64,000 bases of DNA from Citrifermentans bremense (GTDB lineage Bacteria > Desulfobacterota > Desulfuromonadia > Geobacterales > Geobacteraceae), in the NCBI RefSeq assembly GCF_014218275.1, contig NZ_AP023213.1, positions 372,001 to 436,000 of the forward strand. The letters are read 5' to 3'. A model generated the notes under the pieces. It was not told the origin of the DNA. It saw only the letters and a list, made by a program, of their open reading frames with translations, and did no database searches. Below are positions 54,513 to 63,759 of the stretch, in pieces; the first letter of the stretch is position 1, and each line of letters starts with the position of its first letter. The translations under genes were made by a program, and so were the position numbers.

Positions 54513-55211
54513 ATGAAGAAGAAGGAAAAGCCGAAACAAAAGGAAAAGGAGTTCAGTGCCTCCCCCTTCAAGGCCTTGAAAAGCGCGGCACTCGAGTTGC
54601 GCCCGGAGGCAAAGCCCCAGGCGCCGGAGCCCGAAAAACAGCAGAAACCGGTCTCCGACCTGACAGACGAGCTCCTCTTCCTCGACGCGGTGGCCGGCGT
54701 GCGCCCCCTGCGCCCCGCCGCCGTTCCCACGGCCAAGGCCAAGGCTCACAGCGCCGCAAAGGCCGAGCGCGAGGAGGAAGAGCAGCGTGCCTTTCTGCAG
54801 GCCCTGGAGCAGCTCAAGCTCGACGTCCGTTTTCAGGACGAGCTGGCGGAGCAGGAGCCCGCGCAGCGTCAGAATCCTGTGAACCGGCTGCGGCAGATCA
54901 GACGCGGCGGGATCAGGATCGATCTGCAGCTTGACCTGCACGGCCTCACCCGTGACGAGGCCCTGGAGAACCTGGATCGCTTCGTCAAGGGTGCGTACAA
55001 CCGTGGGCAAAAGGGGGTGCTGGTGATCACCGGCAAGGGGAACAACTCCGCAGGCGAGCCGGTGCTCAAATCCGCGGTGGCCGGCTGGCTCAGGGAGAAG
55101 GGGAAGGGGATGGTTTCCGAGTTCATCCAGGCCCCCGGCGACATGGGTGGAAGCGGAGCGGTCGTGGTCTTTCTCAAGGAAAAGAAGGCGCCGGAACCGG
55201 AGGCGCAGTAG
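54513..55211 (+). CDS. Smr-domain protein
   Basis: 232 residues. An N-terminal ~110-residue Lys/Glu/Ala-rich low-complexity part (KKKEKPKQKEKEF) precedes a Smr domain: QLDLHGLTRDEALENLDRFV and GVLVITGKGNNSAGEP. Smr proteins nick branched DNA or act in ribosome rescue. ATG 54513 follows GAGGGG; the frame is open from 54426. Confidence 0.88.
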   Translation: MKKKEKPKQKEKEFSASPFKALKSAALELRPEAKPQAPEPEKQQKPVSDLTDELLFLDAVAGVRPLRPAAVPTAKAKAHSAAKAEREEEEQRAFLQALEQLKLDVRFQDELAEQEPAQRQNPVNRLRQIRRGGIRIDLQLDLHGLTRDEALENLDRFVKGAYNRGQKGVLVITGKGNNSAGEPVLKSAVAGWLREKGKGMVSEFIQAPGDMGGSGAVVVFLKEKKAPEPEAQ

Positions 55212-55245
55212 CGCCCTCCCTTTTCCCGCAGCAAAAGGAGCGGCA

Positions 55246-56160
55246 ATGCCGGCAATCGAGCAGTACCGCATAGGGGTTGATCTGGGAGGGACCAAGACGG
55301 AGGTCGTACTGCTCGATCCGCAGGACGTGGTGGTCTTGAGGAAGAGGAGGGAGACCCCGCTCTTGCAGGGCTATCACGCCATGCTGGAGTGCGTGGCGGA
55401 CCTGGTGCGTGAGGGGGCCTCCCGGGTGCCGGCGGGCGGGCGCTGTACGGTGGGCATCGGCATCCCCGGCTCCGTCGATGCGGTCAGCGGCCTTGTGCGC
55501 AACGCCAACTCGGTCTGTCTCATAGGACGCCCTTTGCAGACCGATCTGGAGCGTCTTCTGAACAGGAGGATCGAGGTGAGAAACGACGCCGACTGCTTCA
55601 CCCTGGCGGAATGCCGCAAGGGGGCCGGGGCCGGTTACGGGCTCGTCTTCGGAGTCATCATGGGGACCGGTTGCGGCGGGGGTATCAGCATCGACGGTGT
55701 GGTGCGCGAGGGGCCGCACCGGATCTGCGGGGAATGGGGGCATTTCTCCCTGGACCCCTCGGGCGCACCGTGCTACTGCGGCAACCGGGGGTGCATCGAG
55801 ACCAAGATCAGCGGATCGGGGGTGGAGGCCTCTTTCGCCGCCCGCTACGGCGAGAGCCTCAGCATGGAGGAGATCGTGGCCGGGGCTAGGCTCGGAGAGC
55901 CGCGTTGCGCTACCGCCTTCAACGCCTTTCTCGACGACTTCGGGCGCAGCCTGGGCGGCATCATCTCCATCCTCGACCCCGACGCGGTGGTGCTTGGCGG
56001 TGGGCTCTCCAACATAGACGAGCTCTACCTGGCAGGTGTCGAGCGAGTGCGGCATTACGCCTTCCACAACGACCTGCGCACCCCGGTGCTGAAGCACATG
56101 CTGGGGGACTCGGCCGGGGTCTTCGGCGCAGCATGGATCGGCGCCGTGGCTCCCTGCTGA
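55246..56160 (+). CDS. ROK-family sugar kinase
   Basis: 304 residues. ATP-binding IGVDLGGTKTEVVLLDP, catalytic IEVRNDADCFTLAE, GVIMGTGCGGGI, and the ROK zinc motif CYCGNRGCIETKISGSG. Phosphorylates glucose or an amino sugar; which is not readable. AAAAGGAG before ATG 55246; starts 34 bp after the Smr gene, probably an operon. Confidence 0.92.
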   Translation: MPAIEQYRIGVDLGGTKTEVVLLDPQDVVVLRKRRETPLLQGYHAMLECVADLVREGASRVPAGGRCTVGIGIPGSVDAVSGLVRNANSVCLIGRPLQTDLERLLNRRIEVRNDADCFTLAECRKGAGAGYGLVFGVIMGTGCGGGISIDGVVREGPHRICGEWGHFSLDPSGAPCYCGNRGCIETKISGSGVEASFAARYGESLSMEEIVAGARLGEPRCATAFNAFLDDFGRSLGGIISILDPDAVVLGGGLSNIDELYLAGVERVRHYAFHNDLRTPVLKHMLGDSAGVFGAAWIGAVAPC

Positions 56161-56307
56161 AGCGACGCTTGCTGTAGATTAGTTTGAGTTAACAACTGCT
56201 GCTGCTATAGTTTGATCTTTGTGGCCGGCCCCGGCCCCCGGCAACTGCGGCAACTCCCCCGAAAGCCGGGCCCACCAAGCCACCAGCTCTCACACAGGCG
56301 GTGCCTC

Positions 56308-56727
56308 ATGGAAACGGAAAAAGGGAAAAGGGTAAAGATCAGGTACAAGTGCAAACTGGAGGACGGCCGGGTCTACCTTGTGGGTGAACGGAACACCCTG
56401 GAGTTTCTCGTCGGTTCAGGGCGAGTCCCCAAGACGCTGGAGGCGGGGCTTTTAGGGATGCAGCAGGGGGACCATCGCGTGGTACGGGTCCCCGCCGCCG
56501 AAGCGGAGCTCTTCCCTTTCCCCAAGGGGTCACACTTTGCCTTCAGCACCGGCACGGCCCCCGGCATAGCCTACGATTTCGGCCCCGGGGCGGGAGGGGA
56601 CGTCTCCCTCTCCATCCCCGGAAACCGCGATTATCGCGAGCCGCTTCCTTCCGGCGCCGACGTCCTGTTCGAGGTGGAGATGCTTTCGGTGCAGGACGAA
56701 GTCACATCTTTTCCCTCACGCTCCTGA
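56308..56727 (+). CDS. FKBP-type peptidyl-prolyl isomerase
   Basis: 139 residues, SlyD-like: KRVKIRYKCKLEDGRVY, the insert-bearing GLLGMQQGDHRVVRVPAAEA and the end ADVLFEVEMLSV. The insert-in-flap loop is short. Possibly also a metal-binding chaperone, though few His residues are present. It converges with and overlaps the next gene by 26 bp. Confidence 0.85.
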   Translation: METEKGKRVKIRYKCKLEDGRVYLVGERNTLEFLVGSGRVPKTLEAGLLGMQQGDHRVVRVPAAEAELFPFPKGSHFAFSTGTAPGIAYDFGPGAGGDVSLSIPGNRDYREPLPSGADVLFEVEMLSVQDEVTSFPSRS

Positions 56728-56998
56728 TCTTGTCCTCCATGCTCTGGTCGCGGTCGGTCCGGGTGCCGAGCTTGATGGTAGTGGTGATGCGGGGAGCCCC
56801 CATGCCGTGCACCACCTCGTGGCAGCGCTTGACGGCGGCAAACACCTCGTCCCATTCCCCCTCGATGTTGGTCCCGTAGCTGTGCAATGCAACCTTGAGC
56901 CCCGCCTCGACAAGTACCTTCTCGCATGCGGCAACGTAACTCGACACCGAGACGCCGACGCCAAGAGGAACCACGCAAAGATCTACCAGTACTTTCAT
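56702..56998 (-). CDS. MTH1187/DUF77-type thiamine-binding family protein
   Basis: 98 residues, ferredoxin-like fold: VLVDLCVVPLGVGVSVSSYV, LHSYGTNIEGEWDEVFAAVK and MGAPRITTTIKLGTRTD. Relatives bind thiamine-like ligands; role unclear. ATG 56998 with GGGAGAAAAGAG upstream. Confidence 0.88.
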   Translation of the reverse strand: MKVLVDLCVVPLGVGVSVSSYVAACEKVLVEAGLKVALHSYGTNIEGEWDEVFAAVKRCHEVVHGMGAPRITTTIKLGTRTDRDQSMEDKIRSVREKM

Positions 56999-57210
56999 CT
57001 CTTTTCTCCCGTCACAAAAGTTGGCGGTATCAACTCGAGCGACAATCATAGACCAAAGGCTGTATCAAAATAAAGTTAAACGTCTGTTGCAGTCATCCGC
57101 AGAAGCGTCCCTCATCCTGTTCTTGCCCCGTCCCTCATAGTTGACATCGAGTTCCCGGCACCTAAACTAGACCGTGGCAGAAGCGGGATATTTGAGTCAG
57201 TGGGGGGAAA

Positions 57211-58143
57211 ATGAGCAGTTCCGACAGCAAGAAAGCCATGGTCCTGGTGACAGGGGCTACGGGGTTCATCGGCAAAAGGCTGGTAGCCGCCCTTGCCGCA
57301 CAGGGGATACCGGTGCGCTGCCTGGTGCGCAACCCCCAGTCGACGCTTCCCCCCTGCGCAGAGGTGGTCCAAGGGGATCTGCTGCAGGTAGAGACCCTGG
57401 ACCGAGCGCTGGAGGGAATCGAGACGGCGTACTACCTGGTACACGCCATGTCCGGCGACCGCGCCGGGTTCGAGCGCCGCGACCGGGAAGCAGCGGAGAA
57501 TTTTGTCGCCGCCGCTACAAGACAGGGGCTCAGGCGGGTCATCTATCTCGGGGGGCTGGGCGAGGAGAAGGACGACCTTTCCGAGCACCTCGCCAGCCGG
57601 CTGGAGGTTGCGCGCATCCTCCAGCGGGGCCCTTTTAATACCACCTACCTGCGCGCGGCCGTCATCATCGGTGCCGGGGGAGCCTCCTTCGAGATGATCC
57701 GGGCCCTGGTCGAGAGGCTACCGGTCATGATAACGCCGCGCTGGGTCTCCACTCGCTGCCAGTTCATAGCCGTGCGGGACGTCATCGCCTACCTCGTAGG
57801 TTGCCTGCTGCACGAACAGACGGCTGGGAAGACCTACGACATCGGAGGACCTGAAATCCTTTCCTACCGCGAGATGATGGAGCGCTTCGCCAGGATAGAG
57901 CAGAAGTTCATCAAGATCCTGCCGGTCCCCTTTCTCACCCCCAAACTCTCTTCCTACTGGGTCTGGCTGGTCACCCCGATAAAACCGTCGATTTCGAGCC
58001 CCCTGATCGAGGGGCTCGGCAACGAGGTCGTCTGCCACGACGACGAGATTCGTAAGGTCATTCCCCTTAGACTGACGGGATACGACGACGCTGTGAGAGA
58101 GGCGCTTGAGGAGGCTGGCGCCCTCCCCGCAGAGCCCAACTGA
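57211..58143 (+). CDS. NAD(P)H-binding (NmrA/SDR-like) protein
   Basis: 310 residues. Rossmann motif VLVTGATGFIGKRLVAAL, GDLLQVETLDRALEG, YYLVHAMSG and VIYLGGLGEE; the Tyr-x3-Lys of classical SDRs is not evident. Similar atypical SDRs act on quinones or as redox sensors. Substrate unknown. It is monocistronic. Confidence 0.85.
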   Translation: MSSSDSKKAMVLVTGATGFIGKRLVAALAAQGIPVRCLVRNPQSTLPPCAEVVQGDLLQVETLDRALEGIETAYYLVHAMSGDRAGFERRDREAAENFVAAATRQGLRRVIYLGGLGEEKDDLSEHLASRLEVARILQRGPFNTTYLRAAVIIGAGGASFEMIRALVERLPVMITPRWVSTRCQFIAVRDVIAYLVGCLLHEQTAGKTYDIGGPEILSYREMMERFARIEQKFIKILPVPFLTPKLSSYWVWLVTPIKPSISSPLIEGLGNEVVCHDDEIRKVIPLRLTGYDDAVREALEEAGALPAEPN

Positions 58144-58309
58144 GATACCCCGTCGCAACTCCCTTCGCGCCGGAATAAAATTAGCGGCAAAAAGCTCAAG
58201 GTTAATTAGCTGCGTCCGAAAAGACCAAGAGTGCCCGGGAACCCCGTTCCCGGCGGATCAAAGTCTTGTGCCGCCGCAAATGTAGTCGAGCAGGTGGCGA
58301 GGGAGCAGC

Positions 58310-58708
58310 ATGAAGTGTCTAATCGTCGAGGATAACGATTTCTCCCGCGAAACCCTGAGTCTCTTTCTGGCGCCTCACGCCGAGATGGAACTGGCGACTG
58401 ACGGGCAGGAGGGAGTGGAACTTTTCGAAACCGCACTTGCCGGCGGCCAGGGGTTCGACCTGGTGCTGCTTGATGTGGTCATGCCCAAGCTGGACGGGCA
58501 GCAGGCCTTGAGACGGATGCGCCAGGCGGAAAGGGAGAAGGGGGTTTCGGCGCAGCAGAAAGCCGTCATCATCATGACCACGGCGCTTACCTCGGCAGAA
58601 CAGATGGAGCAGGCGCTTTGGGACGGCGACTGCACCGACTATCTGGTAAAGCCGATAGTGCGGGCCGATCTGCTGGCACTGCTGCGCAGGTACCGTTTGA
58701 TCAACTGA
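58310..58708 (+). CDS. Single-domain response regulator
   Basis: 132 residues. CLIVEDNDFSRETL, phospho-Asp in LVLLDVVMPKLDG, Thr in VIIMTTALTSAE and Lys in TDYLVKPIV. No output domain; a CheY-like relay. It starts a probable operon with the PilZ and cytidylate-kinase-like genes. Confidence 0.93.
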   Translation: MKCLIVEDNDFSRETLSLFLAPHAEMELATDGQEGVELFETALAGGQGFDLVLLDVVMPKLDGQQALRRMRQAEREKGVSAQQKAVIIMTTALTSAEQMEQALWDGDCTDYLVKPIVRADLLALLRRYRLIN

Positions 58709-58739
58709 TGGCGCGCCTGGGCGTGGCAAGGACATGGGC

Positions 58740-59456
58740 ATGGAACCTTATTATTACCGGGAAGACATCAGGAAATCGCTCAAGGATGACAGCGCCGAGA
58801 TAGCTGCAGGGTTCAGGGAGATCGTCAAGGGGGGGCTGCGGGTGCAGCTCAAGCTGGTTAACTACTTCAAAGGACTCCCTATCAGCTACCCCGCCACCCC
58901 GGTCGACTTTACCGGCACTGTCCTGGAACTGGACGTCCATCCCCAGCAGGCGGTGGCATTGGAGCAAACGGGATGCACCTTCGTAAAGTGCAGCTATTTC
59001 GACCGCCCCATGCTCGCCGACGTGAAAGACGCCGACGTGCGCCGGATGATGGCGTCGCTTGCCAACTTCCGTTTCGTGGAGATCCTGGCGGAACAGCGCG
59101 TGTCGCTGCGGCTCAAACTGGAGCCGCCTTGCGACGCCCAGATTATAGGTGACGCAGAACCCATTGACGGCAAGGTTCTCGACATCTCCCTCGGGGGGGT
59201 ATCCATCAGGGCCTCCCGCCCTTCGTACCTGCGGGAGGGGAAGGGGGCACTGCTAAAGGTCATGGTGCCGAACCTGCTGCAAAGCGGAGAGACCCCGCTG
59301 GAGCTGAGGTCGAAGGTGGTCGCCGTTGCCCACGAGGAGCAGGGCGAGGTGTGCCGTTTTTCCATCGAGTCGGACCCGCATGTGGAGGGGGTGATCTCGC
59401 GCTTTATCTTTCAGCGGCAGGTGGACCTGATCAGGGAGCTGAAGGAGCAAAGCTGA
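58740..59456 (+). CDS. PilZ-domain c-di-GMP effector
   Basis: 238 residues. N-terminal YcgR-like half (~1-115), then a PilZ domain with RVSLRLKLE and DISLGGVSIRAS; the leading RxxxR is partly replaced. ATG 58740 has AAGGA 7 bp upstream and is preferred over ATG 58734. 31 bp after the response regulator. Confidence 0.88.
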   Translation: MEPYYYREDIRKSLKDDSAEIAAGFREIVKGGLRVQLKLVNYFKGLPISYPATPVDFTGTVLELDVHPQQAVALEQTGCTFVKCSYFDRPMLADVKDADVRRMMASLANFRFVEILAEQRVSLRLKLEPPCDAQIIGDAEPIDGKVLDISLGGVSIRASRPSYLREGKGALLKVMVPNLLQSGETPLELRSKVVAVAHEEQGEVCRFSIESDPHVEGVISRFIFQRQVDLIRELKEQS

Positions 59457-59499
59457 AGCGCCGGCGGGAGCCCGGCCGTGGCGGCAAAGGAGTGGACCC

Positions 59500-60204
59500 G
59501 TGCCCGACAACCTCTTCATCCCATCGGTCGACCTGAGGATCGGATCGCTCGAGGAATACAACCGCAGGCAGAAGGATAAGGCGTCTTTGCGGCACGCCAA
59601 GGCGAAGCCCCGTCCTTGTATCACCATCTCGCGCGAGTTCGGTTGCACCGGGTACCCGACGGCGGAGTTGCTCCGCGAATTGCTGATGCAAAGGACCGGC
59701 GACGAGTGGGTGCTGATCGACAAGGCCGTGCTCGAAGAGGTGGCGCAAAGGCACAACCTTTCACAAGAGATCCTGCAGACGCTGGGGGCCGAGAACCGCA
59801 TCCTGGACGAGATCCTCGCCACGTTCTCGCCGCGCTGGAAAAGCAGCTACGACTACTTTCTCCCCCTTTCGCGCCACGTGGTGGCCTTAGCGGAGCAGGG
59901 TAACGTCATCATCCTGGAGCTTGGCGGCGCCATCATCACCAGGCACATCGAGAATTCCTATCACTTCAGGCTCTTCGGGTCACCCGCCTTCAAGGCCGCC
60001 ACGCTCGCCAGCCGGCTCGGGCTGGAAATCGAGCCGGCGGAAAAGCTGATGCACAAGCAGCAGAAAGCCCGCGACCACTTCACCCGTGACTTCCTGAACC
60101 AGGACGACCACGATCCCGCCCTCTACGATCTCCTTTTCAACAACGACCGCTGCCCCGCCGACCGGATCGCCCACACCATAGCCGACTTCGTCCTGGTGAG
60201 GTGA
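59500..60204 (+). CDS. Cytidylate-kinase-like protein
   Basis: 234 residues from a GTG with AAAGGAG at 59487-59493. The P-loop region reads ITISREFGCTGYPTAELL, typical of the Geobacter cytidylate-kinase-like family rather than true Cmk (GPSGSGKGT). Motifs VIILELGGAIITRH and FRLFGSPAFKAATLASRL follow the fold. Kinase activity uncertain. Confidence 0.85.
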   Translation: MPDNLFIPSVDLRIGSLEEYNRRQKDKASLRHAKAKPRPCITISREFGCTGYPTAELLRELLMQRTGDEWVLIDKAVLEEVAQRHNLSQEILQTLGAENRILDEILATFSPRWKSSYDYFLPLSRHVVALAEQGNVIILELGGAIITRHIENSYHFRLFGSPAFKAATLASRLGLEIEPAEKLMHKQQKARDHFTRDFLNQDDHDPALYDLLFNNDRCPADRIAHTIADFVLVR

Positions 60205-60271
60205 TCGCTACGCCGCAAAAGCGTGGCCGGAGCGCCAGCCCCCAGCCCGGATGCCCCCTTCGTTGCTGCCG

Positions 60272-60886
60272 CTATCTCAAGGTCGGCACAGGGGGGATCC
60301 TCTTCATGGCGTCAGCGGCACATTCAGGACAGTAGCCGTGGCTGAAAAGGGCCCCCGAGTGGAGTGTGATGTAGCTCTCCAACTGGTTCCAGTACCCCTG
60401 GTCGTCACGAATCTTTTTGCAGGTCATGCAGATGGGGAGCAGACCTGAGAGCTCCTTCACCTTGGACAGCGCCTCCTGCAGCTCCTGATTCTTCCTGGCC
60501 AGCGCCTCTTTTTGCGACTGCAGTTCGAGATGCACGGCGACACGGTGGCTCAGGATGGCCGGTTTAAGCGGCTTCGAGAGGTAGTCTACAGCGCCGGCTG
60601 CAAATCCCCGTGACTCGTCCACCTCATCGCTTAGCGCAGTGATGAAAATCACCGGGATGTCACGGTACCTTGAGTCCCCCTTCAGGATACGGCAAAGCTC
60701 CAAGCCGTCCATCTCGGGCATCATGACGTCGAGCAGTATCAGGTCTGGACGACTTTCCGCCAGGGCCAGCAGCGCCTCCTTCCCGCTGTTGGCGCCGATG
60801 ACCTCGTACTCCTTGCGCAAGATCTTGTAGATGATGATTAGATTTTCCGGGGTGTCGTCGACAACCAACAGTTTTTTCTTAACCAA
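60272..60886 (-). CDS. Response regulator with C-terminal CxxC extension
   Basis: 204 residues from TTG 60886 with GAGGA upstream. REC: LLVVDDTPENLIIIYKIL, LILLDVMMPEMDG, VIFITALSD and DYLSKPLK. A coiled coil leads to a C-terminal ~55-residue module GLLPICMTCKKIRDDQGYW and HGYCPECAADA, seen in several deltaproteobacterial regulators; it may bind zinc. 39 bp downstream of the hybrid kinase. Confidence 0.9.
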   Translation of the reverse strand: MVKKKLLVVDDTPENLIIIYKILRKEYEVIGANSGKEALLALAESRPDLILLDVMMPEMDGLELCRILKGDSRYRDIPVIFITALSDEVDESRGFAAGAVDYLSKPLKPAILSHRVAVHLELQSQKEALARKNQELQEALSKVKELSGLLPICMTCKKIRDDQGYWNQLESYITLHSGALFSHGYCPECAADAMKRIPPVPTLR

Positions 60887-60925
60887 GTTGTCCTCATTTC
60901 CCTGTGAGCAGGCACAGAAACTGTG

Positions 60926-62863
60926 TCAGGTGTGGATATCGTATTCGAGAAGGATTTCTTCCACTGTCTTCAAAGCGCCAGGGCAATCGAACTGTCGTAT
61001 CTGCAGGTTCAGCTGTTCAAGAAAAGCTGAGCCCGGAATCAGCTCGGACAGGTCGTTCACCTTGTCTAAAACCTCCAGCTTCCTTTGCCGTAACAGCGTG
61101 CTGACTGCAGTGAGTATATCGGCAAGCTGCTGCCTGTCCACTGTGCCTGGCTGGTTTGCCGCGCATGTCGGCATTGCGGAGGCAGTGGCAGGCCCCCCCG
61201 GCGGCAGCGGCTCGGGGAGCCGGAGGCAGCGCCTCATCTCCCGCAACAGCGTGGGCATCTCCACCGGTTTGGGGACGTACCCGTCGTAACCGAGTTTAAG
61301 TAGCATCTCCTCATGGTTCTTCAGGGCATGCGCCGTGAGAGCGATTACCACGGTGCGCTTTCCCAGAGGAGCTTCGGCTTCCCTGATGAGGCGGGTAGCT
61401 TCCGTGCCGCCGATGCCCGGCATCTCCACATCCATCAGGATGAGGTCGTAGTTTCCGGTTTTCCACTTTGCGAGCGCTTCACCGCCATCCGCCGCGCTGT
61501 CCAATCTATGCCCCAGCCTCCCAAGGAGCTTCGCCATGACGTTGCGGTTCATCTCCTGGTCGTCAGCCAACAGGATGTTCAGCTTCGCCTCGTCCCAGGT
61601 GACCTTGTCGTTCTTGGGCGAGGGGTGCTGCCCGCATTCTTCGGCCCTTAGTGCGAAGGGAATCTCCATGTGGAAGGTGCTGCCTGCGTTCTTGCTGCTC
61701 TCCGCCCAGATCCGCCCCCCCATGAGCCGGACCAGCTTCGCACTTATGGAAAGCCCGAGGCCGGTGCCGCCGTACCTCCTTGTGGTGGAGGTGTCCTCTT
61801 GGGCGAAGGGGGCGAAGATGCGCTCCAAAGATTCAGGCGCTATGCCGACGCCGGTGTCGCTCACGCTGAATCTTAACTGGGCCATATCTTCTTGCTTTAC
61901 CGTCAGGGTGACCGATAAGGCGACGCTCCCGCATGCGGTGAACTTGATGGCGTTGCCGACGATGTTGAGGAGCACCTGCTTTAGTCTCAGCCGGTCGCCT
62001 ACCAGCGTGTCAGGGACCTCTTCCGGGACACAGAGCTTCAACTGAAGCCCTTTTTCGTGGGCCGTCGCCGTCTGCGTCCTGACGATCTCGTTGATGCTGT
62101 TCCTGAGGCTGAAGGTTCTGGACTCCAGTTCGACCTTTCCCGCCTCCACCTTCGAGAGGTCGAGTATGTCGTTGATGATGGCAAGAAGCCCCTCGGACGA
62201 GGTGAGTATCCCATCCAGGTACTCCTTCTGTTCGGCGGAAAGCTCCGTGTAGGCAAGAAGCTGCGCCATGCCGACGATGCTGTTCATCGGGGTCCTGATC
62301 TCGTGGCTCATGTTGGCCAGGAACTCCGTCTTGGCCCGGTTGGCGGCCTCGGCCGCCTCTCTTGCGAAAACCAGTTCCATCTCGGAGAGCTTTCGGTCGG
62401 TGATGTCGAAGCAGTAGCCGATATAGCCGGCAAAGCTGCCGTCGAGCCCATTGAAGGGACGCCCGATGTCCAGTATCCAGCGGTAGATGCCGTCGTGGCG
62501 CCTCAGCCGGTACTCCATCTCAAAGGGGGCCCGCTGGCGGAAGGCGCCCACCCATATGGCGACGCAGCGTTCCAGGTCGTCGGGATGGACACCTTGCGCC
62601 CAGCCGTCTCCGTATTCCTCTTCCATGGTGCGGCCGGTGAATGAAAGCCAGGTGTTGTTGAACCAGTCGCACCTGGCCTGCGTGTCGGCGCGCCAGATCA
62701 GTGCGGGTGCCTCGGCGAGGATGTTCAAGTAGTGATCCCGCGCCTCTGCCAGTTGCCCTTCGGCCCGCAGGCGCTCCTGTATCTCCTGTTTCAACTCGCG
62801 GGTTCGCTCCTCGACCATATGCTCCAGAAAGGCGAAGCTGTGGGTGCCACTGGTCTTGTCCAT
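60926..62863 (-). CDS. PAS hybrid sensor histidine kinase
   Basis: 645 residues. Coiled coil, PAS (~35-160; ILAEAPALIWRADTQ, FDITDRKLSEMELVF), HisKA NMSHEIRTPMNSIV (~185), HATPase (~290-410; RLKQVLLNIVGNAIKF, GTGLGLSISAKLV), REC (~430-550; ILLADDQEMNRNVM, LILMDVEMPGIGG) and a helical C-terminal ~70 residues in the Hpt position without an obvious phosphoacceptor His. No TM helix. ATG 62863 follows GGAGA. Paired with the downstream REC protein. Confidence 0.93.
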   Translation of the reverse strand: MDKTSGTHSFAFLEHMVEERTRELKQEIQERLRAEGQLAEARDHYLNILAEAPALIWRADTQARCDWFNNTWLSFTGRTMEEEYGDGWAQGVHPDDLERCVAIWVGAFRQRAPFEMEYRLRRHDGIYRWILDIGRPFNGLDGSFAGYIGYCFDITDRKLSEMELVFAREAAEAANRAKTEFLANMSHEIRTPMNSIVGMAQLLAYTELSAEQKEYLDGILTSSEGLLAIINDILDLSKVEAGKVELESRTFSLRNSINEIVRTQTATAHEKGLQLKLCVPEEVPDTLVGDRLRLKQVLLNIVGNAIKFTACGSVALSVTLTVKQEDMAQLRFSVSDTGVGIAPESLERIFAPFAQEDTSTTRRYGGTGLGLSISAKLVRLMGGRIWAESSKNAGSTFHMEIPFALRAEECGQHPSPKNDKVTWDEAKLNILLADDQEMNRNVMAKLLGRLGHRLDSAADGGEALAKWKTGNYDLILMDVEMPGIGGTEATRLIREAEAPLGKRTVVIALTAHALKNHEEMLLKLGYDGYVPKPVEMPTLLREMRRCLRLPEPLPPGGPATASAMPTCAANQPGTVDRQQLADILTAVSTLLRQRKLEVLDKVNDLSELIPGSAFLEQLNLQIRQFDCPGALKTVEEILLEYDIHT

Positions 62864-63093
62864 TCTCGCAGCTCTCCTGGGAAGGCGCACGCTGTCGGCG
62901 TGGAAAAATATCTGGGTGGTGCAGACGTTAGGTAGCGCGGCATTATAAGCAAATCATCATAAAGGCTCTAGAAATTTATGAGGAGCGCGGACTCATTAGT
63001 CCTTGGCTTTCAGCCGCATGCCGAGACGATTTTACTGAAAAAGCGAAGGCGAGGTTGTCGGCACTCGTCAGCACCAGATCTACCCCCGTGAAC

Positions 63094-63129
63094 AAAAAAA
63101 GCCTCTCGCCTTGGCAAGGCTGGAGGCTT
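63094..63129 (-). terminator. Intrinsic terminator
   Basis: On the minus strand AAGCCTC pairs with GAGGCTT, with an inner GCCTT/AAGGC stem, followed by a T-run. It serves the gene ending at 63187. The rest of 62864-63186 has no gene. Confidence 0.85.
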
Positions 63130-63186
63130 ATGTAGCGCGGTGGGGGTAAGGTAAGACTGGCCCGCGCGCGGGCAGCTCTTCCGCGG

Positions 63187-63696
63187 TCACTGGTCCCACC
63201 GGTAAGAAGGGGGAGGCGAGACAGGTTCGACGTGGGCTCCGATCCGCTCCAGTTCCTTCAGCACAGCCCCCTTCATGGTCTCCACCTGCAGGTTGACCTC
63301 TGCGCTCAGCTCGGAACCCAGCGCGAGAGATTTGGGCTGCACTCCGACAAGGACCAGTTCCGGAAGGGTGCGCCCCATCAATTGAGCTGCACCCAGCAGG
63401 TCCTTCAGCCCCAGTTGGTGTGGTGAAAGCTTGGTGTCCAGAGCTGAGGGAAGTTCCTCCCCGACCAGCCTGACGCAGAACCCCGGCTGCTTTCCGGTTT
63501 CGACTGCGTCAACCATGATGACATGGCTTTTTCCTTCCAGAAGCGGCAGTAGCGCTAGACCAAGAGTTCCACCGTCGACGACATCGACTCCAGCCGGAAA
63601 TCGGTACTCCCGCTGCAGTTCCTGGACCACCTTTGCGCCCACACCGTCATCACTCATAATGGTGTTGCCGATGCCGAGGACAAGAACCCTCGGCAT
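63187..63696 (-). CDS. Hydrogenase maturation protease (HyaD/HybD type)
   Basis: 169 residues. VLVLGIGNTIMSDDGVG (Asp ligand), VVDGGTLGLALLPLLEG and MVDAVETGKQPG (second Asp), HQLGLKDLLG with the His ligand. It removes the C-terminal peptide of a [NiFe]-hydrogenase large subunit after nickel insertion. The subunits must lie further right. ATG 63717 is an alternative start. Confidence 0.92.
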   Translation of the reverse strand: MPRVLVLGIGNTIMSDDGVGAKVVQELQREYRFPAGVDVVDGGTLGLALLPLLEGKSHVIMVDAVETGKQPGFCVRLVGEELPSALDTKLSPHQLGLKDLLGAAQLMGRTLPELVLVGVQPKSLALGSELSAEVNLQVETMKGAVLKELERIGAHVEPVSPPPSYRWDQ

Positions 63697-63759
63697 GCAT
63701 TTCCCGCGTTGAGCCATCTTAACCCCCGTTGATTTTACCTTCATTAGCCGTGTCATCCG

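Noticed and set aside
56161-56307. Structured GC-rich leader before the FKBP gene as a riboswitch
   Set aside because: Several hairpins are possible, but I could not match any known riboswitch core.
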